From: an uncultured Clostridia bacterium
Lineage (GTDB): Bacteria > Bacillota > Clostridia > Oscillospirales > Ruminococcaceae
Length of the DNA stretch: 9,864 nt
Assembly: GCA_947175655.1 (NCBI GenBank)
Contig: CAMWNQ010000058.1
Coordinates: 1-9,864, forward strand
Direction: 5' to 3'
Position numbers and translations under genes: made by a program. This document shows, piece after piece, positions 1 through 4,998 of this stretch; the first letter of the stretch is position 1, and each line of letters opens with the position of its first letter. The notes below the pieces were generated by a model that was given only the letters and a program-made list of their open reading frames with translations, was not told the origin of the DNA and did no database searches.

Positions 1-32
1 CTTTTCAGCCTGCCCCATAATACAGATTAAAA

Positions 33-953
33 TTACTTCATCATACTTGCAACTTCATCAGCAAAGTTGTCTTCTTTCTTTTCGATACCTTCGCCACATT
101 CATAACGAATAACATCTACAACGCTGATTGTACCGCCAAGCTTCTTAGCTTCTTCATTAACATATGCAGTAACTGAAAGCTTGTCGTCCTTAACATAAGC
201 CTGTTCGAGAAGGCAATTTTCAGAATAATACTTGTTAACTTTACCTTCAACAATCATAGCTCTTACTTTTTCAGGCTTCTTAGCATTCTTAGGGTCTTCA
301 GCAACCTGAGCAGTAACGATTTCTCTTTCCTTTTCAATTATATCAGCAGGAACATCTTCACGTCTGATATAAGCAGGGTTGAGAGCAGCAGACTGCATAG
401 CAACGTTTTTACCTACAGTCAACACTTCATCGGATTCAATATTTGTATCGAGAGTTACAAGAACACCGATGCTTCCGCCGTTATGAACATAAGATGCAAT
501 AGCTGAACCTTCAACTCTTGTAAAACGACGGATAACGATATTTTCTCTTATTTTCATACCAGCGAGTTCTGTAAGAACTTCATCAACTGTTGATGTACCG
601 CCACTGATAGTAGAAGCCTTGAGAGCATCAACATCGGCTGGATTTGATTCTATGATAGTATTTGCTACAGCTGAAACGAATGACTTGAAATCATCTGTAT
701 TTGCAGCAAAGTCAGTTTCTGTATTAACTTCGAGAAGAACACCTACATTGCCTTTAACAACTGTTGCAACGATACCTTCAGCAGCAGCACGTCCGCTCTT
801 CTTAGCCTGTGTTGCAAGACCTTTTTCTCTGAGGAGTTCGATAGCCTTGTCCATATCTCCATCAGCTTCAACAAGAGCTTTTTTACAGTCCATCATACCT
901 ACACCTGTAGCTGTCATAAGCTCTTTTATTTCTTTAACGGATACTTTTCCCAT
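33..953 (-). CDS. tsf: Elongation factor Ts
   Basis: This 306-residue protein is the guanine nucleotide exchange factor that recycles EF-Tu-GDP to EF-Tu-GTP in the cytoplasm during translation elongation. The N-terminal UBA-like domain (about residues 3-40) carries the conserved TGVGMMDCKKAL stretch. The second family signature, with T80-D81-F82 inside NTETDFAAN, marks the core that contacts the EF-Tu nucleotide site. The rest (about 85-306) matches the two-subdomain core and C-terminal module of full-length bacterial EF-Ts; length is normal for Firmicutes. The ATG start is preceded by AGGAGGT at 961-967 with 7 nt spacing. The gene lies 57 nt downstream of rpsB on the same strand, the classical rpsB-tsf operon. 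The 32 bases beyond its stop hold no resolvable gene. Identification is secure. Confidence 0.98.
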   Translation of the reverse strand: MGKVSVKEIKELMTATGVGMMDCKKALVEADGDMDKAIELLREKGLATQAKKSGRAAAEGIVATVVKGNVGVLLEVNTETDFAANTDDFKSFVSAVANTIIESNPADVDALKASTISGGTSTVDEVLTELAGMKIRENIVIRRFTRVEGSAIASYVHNGGSIGVLVTLDTNIESDEVLTVGKNVAMQSAALNPAYIRREDVPADIIEKEREIVTAQVAEDPKNAKKPEKVRAMIVEGKVNKYYSENCLLEQAYVKDDKLSVTAYVNEEAKKLGGTISVVDVIRYECGEGIEKKEDNFADEVASMMK

Positions 954-984
954 TGGTAATACCTCCTGTAATTATTTTATGCAA

Positions 985-1007
985 AAATTCTGAATTCAAC
1001 AGAATTT
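985..1007 (-). terminator. AT-rich hairpin in the rpsB-tsf gap
   Basis: A perfect 8-bp inverted repeat, AAATTCTG/CAGAATTT with a 7-nt loop, sits in the 57-nt gap between rpsB and tsf. On the minus strand it is followed by a run of Ts (TTTTTGC). The stem has only two G-C pairs, so it is at best a partial terminator; it could also be an RNA-processing or stability element that sets the S2:EF-Ts ratio. It does not cover the tsf ribosome binding site. Confidence 0.35.
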
Positions 1008-1010
1008 ATA

Positions 1011-1763
1011 TTATTCAGCAGTTTCTTCTGAAACTTCTTCAACAGCCTGTTCAGCATCAGTAGATTCAGCATTGCCGTCTCCACCCTGTCTGCCTTCGAT
1101 GATAGCATTTGCAATAGTACCAGCAATAAGCTTTACAGCTCTGATAGCATCATCATTGCCAGGAATTACATAGTCAACTTCATCAGGGTCGCAGTTTGTA
1201 TCAACTATTGCAACAATAGGGATGTTGAGTTTCTTAGCTTCAGCAACAGCGATTTTTTCCTTGCGTGGGTCAACGATGAATAAAGCACCAGGAAGCTTGT
1301 TCATAGTCTTGATACCGCCGAGGAACTTTTCAAGCTTTTCGATTTCGAGATTAAGCTTTACAACTTCTTTCTTAGGAAGAAGGTCAAAAGTACCGTCTTC
1401 AGCCATAGTGTGAAGCTGTTCAAGTCTTTTGATTCTTGTCTGGATTGTTTTGAAGTTTGTCATCATACCGCCGAGCCATCTAGCGTTTACATAGTGAGCA
1501 CCTGCACGCATAGCTTCTTCCTTAACAGAATCGCCAGCCTGCTTCTTAGTACCTACGAAAAGAACTTCTTCGCCATTAGCAGAAAGTTCACGGATAAACA
1601 TATAAGCTTCTTCGAGTTTCTTTACAGTTTTCTGAAGATCGATAATATAGATACCGTTTCTTTCAGTAAAAATGTAAGGTGCCATTTTTGGATTCCATCT
1701 TCTTGTCTGGTGACCGAAGTGTACACCAGCTTCAAGAAGCTGTTTCATTGATACTACTCCCAT
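1011..1763 (-). CDS. rpsB: 30S ribosomal protein S2
   Basis: This 250-residue protein is S2, which binds the 30S head-body junction and is needed for S1 association and initiation in bacteria. The N-terminus SMKQLLEAGVHFGHQTRRWN is the near-invariant start of the family. The late signature around residues 158-183 (PGALFIVDPRKEKIAVAEAK and on to NIP) is also intact. The C-terminus (about 225-250) is a low-complexity acidic tail common in S2. The ATG at 1763 is supported by an AGGAGGA-type ribosome binding site at 1771-1777 with 7 nt spacing; the alternative Met6 has no such site. It is followed by tsf. Expression is driven by the promoter at 1922-1950 through a leader of about 150 nt, suggesting autogenous control by S2 as is known for rpsB in other bacteria. 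That last point is inference. Confidence 0.98.
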   Translation of the reverse strand: MGVVSMKQLLEAGVHFGHQTRRWNPKMAPYIFTERNGIYIIDLQKTVKKLEEAYMFIRELSANGEEVLFVGTKKQAGDSVKEEAMRAGAHYVNARWLGGMMTNFKTIQTRIKRLEQLHTMAEDGTFDLLPKKEVVKLNLEIEKLEKFLGGIKTMNKLPGALFIVDPRKEKIAVAEAKKLNIPIVAIVDTNCDPDEVDYVIPGNDDAIRAVKLIAGTIANAIIEGRQGGDGNAESTDAEQAVEEVSEETAE

Positions 1764-1915
1764 TGTGTAGTCCTCCTTATTGGTTTTAAAAATATATTTT
1801 CCTCCGCCCGACTTAACTTGTAAGCGACTTATCAGTTATTCTAATCAAAGTTCAATTAATCTGATTATAAAAACTAGAAAGCACCGAGCCACAAAAGTAC
1901 AAGCGTGCGAATTGC
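1764..1915 (-). promoter_or_regulatory. Long 5' leader of rpsB-tsf
   Basis: About 150 nt separate the predicted transcription start (near 1915) from the rpsB start codon, and no convincing small ORF lies in them. Visible elements on the minus strand are GCAC/GUGC complementary blocks in the first 45 nt, a UAAUCA/UGAUUA hairpin in the middle, a repeated AAGTCG, and a second SD-like GGCGGAGG (complement of 1801-1808) with no start codon behind it. Ribosomal protein operons often carry a leader that binds the encoded protein, here S2. I do not recognise a named RNA family, and the fold is not certain by eye. Confidence 0.45.
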
Positions 1916-1921
1916 CTTATT

Positions 1922-1950
1922 ATTATATCATGTTTACAGAAATAATGCAA
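1922..1950 (-). promoter_or_regulatory. Sigma-A promoter of rpsB-tsf
   Basis: On the minus strand TTGCAT (complement of 1945-1950) is followed by a 17-nt spacer and a perfect TATAAT (complement of 1922-1927). Transcription should begin near 1915. The -35 box lies only 2 nt from the hairpin that ends the preceding PRC-barrel gene, so the two units are tightly packed. Confidence 0.85.
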
Positions 1951-1952
1951 GA

Positions 1953-1971
1953 GGATAATGGAAAATTATCC
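1953..1971 (-). terminator. Weak hairpin overlapping the stop of the PRC-barrel gene
   Basis: A perfect 7-bp stem GGATAAT/ATTATCC with a 5-nt loop overlaps the TAA of the PRC-barrel gene. The following minus-strand bases, TCTTGCATTATTTC, are only moderately T-rich and include the rpsB -35 box. It may end the upstream transcript partially. Readthrough into rpsB is plausible. Confidence 0.4.
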
Positions 1972-2277
1972 AAATAAATTTTTGAAGAATATATATTTGT
2001 TTTTTGTGCGTTTTTTACAGTTTTGATTTGAATTCAGCTTATCTGTTCCTGAAATTAAAATAACATCATCTCCAATAACTTCTATTCTATTACAGGGAAT
2101 TATAATATCATGCTCTTTACCGAATAGACCAAAAAAACGCTCTCTGCCAAGAATGATAAGAGCAATTGTTTCTGATGTTTCAAGATTTATTTCTGCATCA
2201 TCAATAAAGCCGAGACGTTCTCCGCTTTGAATATCTATGACTTCTTTTCGTTTAAGAGATTCAAGGCTATAAATCAA
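1966..2277 (-). CDS. PRC-barrel protein of the YlmC/YmxH family
   Basis: This is a 103-residue protein whose first 78 residues form one PRC-barrel-like domain. The pattern KEVIDIQSGERLGFIDDAEI, then ALIILG, then FGKEHDIIIP and IEVIGDDVILI is the hallmark of the YlmC/YmxH family, small proteins conserved in spore-forming Firmicutes and often annotated as sporulation-related. Molecular function is not established. Family members are usually about 80 residues; this one has an extra Lys/Asn-rich tail (about 79-103). The start is TTG: no ATG or GTG lies in frame between the upstream stop and the conserved domain, and GGGGG (complement of 2286-2290) at 8 nt could serve as ribosome binding site. That site lies inside the 3' arm of a strong hairpin, so initiation on readthrough transcripts may be blocked. 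The family call is firm; the exact start is less so. Confidence 0.88.
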   Translation of the reverse strand: MIYSLESLKRKEVIDIQSGERLGFIDDAEINLETSETIALIILGRERFFGLFGKEHDIIIPCNRIEVIGDDVILISGTDKLNSNQNCKKRTKNKYIFFKNLFG

Positions 2278-2318
2278 GAAAACCGCCCCCGTTTGAATTA
2301 TATGTCATTCGGGAGCGG
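2277..2318 (-). terminator. Rho-independent terminator after the LPXTG-like gene
   Basis: On the minus strand CCGCTCCCG (complement of 2310-2318) pairs with CGGGGGCGG (complement of 2283-2291): nine pairs including one G-U, with an 18-nt loop, followed directly by TTTTCTT. It starts 8 nt after the stop of the 63-residue gene and should end the hydG transcript. Read on the plus strand the stem has one C-A mismatch, so the minus strand is the better fit. The 3' arm also contains the presumed ribosome binding site of the PRC-barrel gene, and the loop contains a TATAAT (complement of 2297-2302). Confidence 0.65.
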
Positions 2319-2326
2319 AATATTAT

Positions 2327-2518
2327 TTATTTTTTCTTTTTGGAATTCTTTGAATTACCTGATTTCTTTGAAAGAATTGTTACAGCAATAATCGCAATTA
2401 AAGCTAAAGCGACAACAATTCCTATTGCTACAAACGGGAATCTGTCGCCTGTAGCAGGAAGAGCTTCAGACAGAAACATCATAATGCTGCTGACAAGCAT
2501 AATAGTTAAACTAATCAT
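2327..2518 (-). CDS. 63-residue membrane peptide with LPATGD sorting-like signal
   Basis: This tiny protein has three visible parts: a hydrophobic N-terminus (residues 2-16) without basic residues; the motif LPATGD at 20-25; and a second hydrophobic segment (about 27-49) followed by a lysine-rich tail ending in KKKK. LPXTG-D plus hydrophobic span plus basic tail is the layout of a sortase sorting signal. There is no passenger domain: if signal peptidase cut after SEA (17-19), the mature protein would begin at the LPATG itself. A good AGGAGAT ribosome binding site (complement of 2525-2531) precedes the ATG, and the gene starts 18 nt after hydG, so they are probably cotranscribed. Codon use matches its neighbours. 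It may be a true mini-substrate, a two-helix membrane peptide that resembles one, or the remnant of a larger surface protein. Function unknown. Confidence 0.75.
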   Translation of the reverse strand: MISLTIMLVSSIMMFLSEALPATGDRFPFVAIGIVVALALIAIIAVTILSKKSGNSKNSKKKK

Positions 2519-2536
2519 TTTATCATCTCCTGAAAT

Positions 2537-3955
2537 TTAAAATCTAAAATCTCTCTGACCTTTGTGTATATTTTTTATATATTCCTCCGCAAGCATTTTT
2601 ACTTTTGGATTGGAAATATTTTCAATCTCTTTTTCTATAAGGACATTGCCAAGATTTCGGGTGTCTTTCGAGGCATAGTCTTCAAGATATTCTTTAAGTG
2701 TCATCAAAGCATTCGGAAGACAGCAGTTTGAAATCTGTCCTGATTTGCAGAGTGACATAAATCTGTCGCCGGTTCTTCCTTCACGGTAGCAGGCAGTACA
2801 GAATGATGGTATATGATTATTTTTCATAAGCCAGTTGACTACTTCATCAAGAGTGCGGTTATCTGAAACATCAAACTGTGAAGAATTTTCGTCATCGGAT
2901 TCAGGTTCTGCATATCCTCCGACACTTGTACGAGAACCTCCGCTTATCTGTGATATTCCGAGTTCAAGCACACGCTCACGGCATTTTGCACTTTCTCTTG
3001 TTGAAATTATCATACCTGTATAAGGTACAGCTATTCTTATTACAGAAATTATCTTTGCAAATGTATCATCATCAATTCCCTGAGTAAAATCATCAGGGTT
3101 TATATCATCAGCACGTTTTATTCTTGGAACTGAAATTGTATGAGGGCCAACCCCGTGTACAGCTTCAAGATGTTCAGCATGCATAAGAATGCCGGCTAGC
3201 TCAAACTGATGATTTTCTAGTCCGAACAGAACACCCAAACCAACATCATCAATACCACCCTCCATAGCTCTGTCCATAGCCTCTGTGTGATAAGCATAAT
3301 TATGTTTAGGGCCAGTAGGGTGAAGAGTTTCATAGCTTTCTTTGTTGTATGTTTCTTGGAATAATATATATGTACCTATTCCGGCATCTTTAAGTTTACG
3401 GTAATTTTCAACGGTTGTAGCAGCTATATTTACATTTACACGTCTTATAGCACCGTTTTTATGTTTTATCGAATATATAGTTTTGATTGATTCAAGAATA
3501 TACTCAATAGGATTATTTATATTGTCCTCACCGGATTCTATAGCCAGTCGTTTATGACCCATATCCTGTAGAGCGATTACTTCTTTTATGATTTCTTCTT
3601 GTGAAAGTTTTTTTCTGGTTATATGCTTGTTCTGACAGTGATACGGACAGTATGTACAGCCATTGACACAATAATTTGAGAGATAAAGAGGAGCAAACAT
3701 AACTATACGGTTGCCATAAAAATCAAGTTTTATCTGTTTTGCAAGGGCATATATTTCCTCATTTATTTCGGAAATATCACAGTTAAAAAGCAAAAGAGCT
3801 TCACGATGAGAAAGACCTTTTTTTAATCTTGCCTTTTCCATAACAGAATTTAAAAGTTCTCTGTTATGACGATTTCTTTGAGCATAGTCAAGAGTTTCCA
3901 TTATTTCATAATAATCGATGAATTCTTCGGCTTTCATAGATTTTACATTATACAT
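2537..3955 (-). CDS. hydG: [FeFe]-hydrogenase H-cluster maturase HydG (radical SAM tyrosine lyase)
   Basis: HydG cleaves tyrosine by radical SAM chemistry to p-cresol and dehydroglycine and builds the Fe(CO)(CN)-cysteine synthon for the [FeFe]-hydrogenase H-cluster, in the cytoplasm. The 472-residue length is typical. The SAM cluster motif is CX3CX2C at C96, C100 and C103, the HydG/ThiH-type spacing. The second cluster motif CX2CX22C, which separates HydG from ThiH, is present at C386, C389 and C412 within the FCTACYREGRTGDRF region. Conserved blocks HGVGPHTISVPRI and SGGSRTSVGGY are also present. The ATG is preceded by AAGGAAGT at about 9 nt. Transcription should start near 3989 from a perfect promoter. 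The partner genes hydE, hydF and the hydrogenase are not in this window, so HydG appears unlinked from them here. Only the small LPXTG-like gene follows it. Confidence 0.97.
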   Translation of the reverse strand: MYNVKSMKAEEFIDYYEIMETLDYAQRNRHNRELLNSVMEKARLKKGLSHREALLLFNCDISEINEEIYALAKQIKLDFYGNRIVMFAPLYLSNYCVNGCTYCPYHCQNKHITRKKLSQEEIIKEVIALQDMGHKRLAIESGEDNINNPIEYILESIKTIYSIKHKNGAIRRVNVNIAATTVENYRKLKDAGIGTYILFQETYNKESYETLHPTGPKHNYAYHTEAMDRAMEGGIDDVGLGVLFGLENHQFELAGILMHAEHLEAVHGVGPHTISVPRIKRADDINPDDFTQGIDDDTFAKIISVIRIAVPYTGMIISTRESAKCRERVLELGISQISGGSRTSVGGYAEPESDDENSSQFDVSDNRTLDEVVNWLMKNNHIPSFCTACYREGRTGDRFMSLCKSGQISNCCLPNALMTLKEYLEDYASKDTRNLGNVLIEKEIENISNPKVKMLAEEYIKNIHKGQRDFRF

Positions 3956-3995
3956 TTTGCCATTACTTCCTTAACTTTAATAACTTTCATAATCT

Positions 3996-4024
3996 ATTAT
4001 AACGCTGATATTTAATTTTGTCAA
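3996..4024 (-). promoter_or_regulatory. Consensus sigma-A promoter of hydG
   Basis: TTGACA (complement of 4019-4024), a 17-nt spacer and TATAAT (complement of 3996-4001) on the minus strand match the consensus at every position. The start is predicted near 3989, giving a short leader of about 34 nt. I found no T-rich terminator hairpin between the hydrolase stop (4062) and this promoter, so readthrough from the hydrolase could add to hydG expression. Confidence 0.9.
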
Positions 4025-4061
4025 TAAACTTTTTCATAAACATCATAGAAATTAATTTTAT

Positions 4062-4856
4062 TTATGCAATAAAATCATAGACTCGCTTATTAAAATCTTT
4101 TGCTTCTTCATAGGCGGAATGACCCAGATTTTTATACATATATATACTGCATTTCAATTTATCTGCAATTTCTTCAGATGCATATCCCGATACAATATTG
4201 TCCATACTTCCACCAAGAACAAGCACAGGACATTTTATTTCATCAAGTCTGTCATATATATTGCAGGTCAGACATGCTTTTGCCATTATGATAAAACGCT
4301 CTGTATCTTTTTGCTTTACAAACACAGAAAGAACCGAAAACAGCCATTTATATTTCTTAACATATTTTTTCGAATACATATTTTTAAACATATCTTTTGC
4401 AATATCTCTGAATCTTTGTCTTTCTGCTATATCAACCCAATCAGCAATTACTTTTTTTACAGTTTCATTTGTATGTGACAGTGTTACTCCGAGAACAAGT
4501 TTACTTACGAGTTCAGGATGATTGACAGCTAAATATTGAGCAATCATTCCACCTTGTGATACTCCAAATACTGATGCTGATTCCAGTTTTAGTTTCTTCA
4601 TTGCAAAAGCAATATCAAGAGCCATATTTTCAACATTATAGCTTGCAGGAATATTATTTTTACGGTCGAAGCAATATACTTTGAAATCTTTAGCAAAAAT
4701 TCGATACATATAAGCCAACATAATTGATGAACCTTTGACTCCCCTGAGACTTAATCCGGGAATCAATATCAAAGGTTTACTACCTTTTCCGAAAGTAATA
4801 TAATCCATATATGAATCGTCAATTTTAAGCATACATTCTTTGGCATTGTAAAACAT
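4062..4856 (-). CDS. Alpha/beta-fold hydrolase
   Basis: This 264-residue protein is a cytoplasmic alpha/beta hydrolase with a complete apparent triad. The nucleophile elbow is GVSQGG with Ser100; the acid is probably Asp219 in LGGSMDNIV, with the base His246 in NLGHSAYEE. The oxyanion-hole HGG-type position is represented by LIPGLS (31-36). The region between about 130 and 200, rich in Lys and aromatic residues, should be the cap domain that sets substrate choice. No signal peptide is evident. Substrate cannot be read from sequence; the family includes esterases, lipases, C-C bond hydrolases and haloperoxidase-like enzymes. The ATG has a strong AGGAGGA site (complement of 4864-4870) at 7-8 nt. 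It is the only gene between its own promoter and the hydG promoter and is divergent from the PBP gene. Confidence 0.9.
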   Translation of the reverse strand: MFYNAKECMLKIDDSYMDYITFGKGSKPLILIPGLSLRGVKGSSIMLAYMYRIFAKDFKVYCFDRKNNIPASYNVENMALDIAFAMKKLKLESASVFGVSQGGMIAQYLAVNHPELVSKLVLGVTLSHTNETVKKVIADWVDIAERQRFRDIAKDMFKNMYSKKYVKKYKWLFSVLSVFVKQKDTERFIIMAKACLTCNIYDRLDEIKCPVLVLGGSMDNIVSGYASEEIADKLKCSIYMYKNLGHSAYEEAKDFNKRVYDFIA

Positions 4857-4904
4857 AAAAAAGTCCTCCTAAGCAAACTGATTGTGTGATTAATATTTTG
4901 ATTA

Positions 4905-4933
4905 ATTATATCAGCTATTATACAAAATGTCAA
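4905..4933 (-). promoter_or_regulatory. Consensus sigma-A promoter of the hydrolase gene
   Basis: On the minus strand TTGACA (complement of 4928-4933) is followed by 17 nt and TATAAT (complement of 4905-4910), a perfect consensus. Transcription should start near 4898, about 40 nt before the ATG. The -35 box overlaps the left arm of the inverted repeat at 4916-4958. Confidence 0.9.
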
Positions 4934-4958
4934 GAAAATAAACATTTTTTGTATAATA
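4916..4958. repeat. Long inverted repeat between divergent promoters
   Basis: The left arm at 4916-4930 (reads TATTATACAAAATGT) is matched by a right arm at 4942-4958 that is its reverse complement except for two extra Ts in the T run. The spacer is 11 nt. Each arm contains a TATAAT facing outward: the left one on the minus strand (4917-4922), the right one on the plus strand (4952-4957). It covers the -35 box of the hydrolase promoter and the likely -10 box of the PBP gene, so it is a candidate shared operator. Alternatively, it is an AT-rich coincidence of two facing promoters. Confidence 0.6.
4952..4957 (+). promoter_or_regulatory. Possible -10 box of the PBP gene
   Basis: A perfect TATAAT on the plus strand lies 29 nt upstream of the PBP ribosome binding site. 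No good -35 lies 16-18 nt upstream: the sequence there is TGTCAAG, which is the complement of the hydrolase -35. The promoter may therefore need an activator or be weak. Confidence 0.4.
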
Positions 4959-4985
4959 ATACTTTTTGATAATAATAATATAGAT

Positions 4986-4993
4986 GGAGGTGA
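4986..4993 (+). promoter_or_regulatory. Ribosome binding site that fixes the TTG start of the PBP
   Basis: GGAGGTGA is a full match to the anti-Shine-Dalgarno sequence. It lies 5 nt before TTG at 4999, and the next in-frame Met codons are far inside the protein, beyond the membrane anchor. TTG is therefore the start. Confidence 0.9.
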
Positions 4994-4998
4994 TTTAA

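Noticed and set aside
619..993. Plus-strand open frame of 124 codons opposite tsf
   Set aside because: It is antisense to the well-supported EF-Ts gene, has a low-complexity Ser/Ala/Thr composition typical of a shadow frame, and no ribosome binding site.
1780..1977. Plus-strand open frame of 65 codons across the rpsB leader
   Set aside because: No ribosome binding site, antisense to the rpsB promoter and leader, and no recognisable features.
2340..2540. Plus-strand open frame opposite the LPXTG-like gene
   Set aside because: The minus-strand frame has a ribosome binding site, operon spacing and a coherent signal layout; the plus-strand frame has none of these.
4100..4521. Overlapping plus-strand open frames opposite the hydrolase
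   Set aside because: They lie antisense to a complete alpha/beta hydrolase with an intact triad and show no family motifs or ribosome binding sites.
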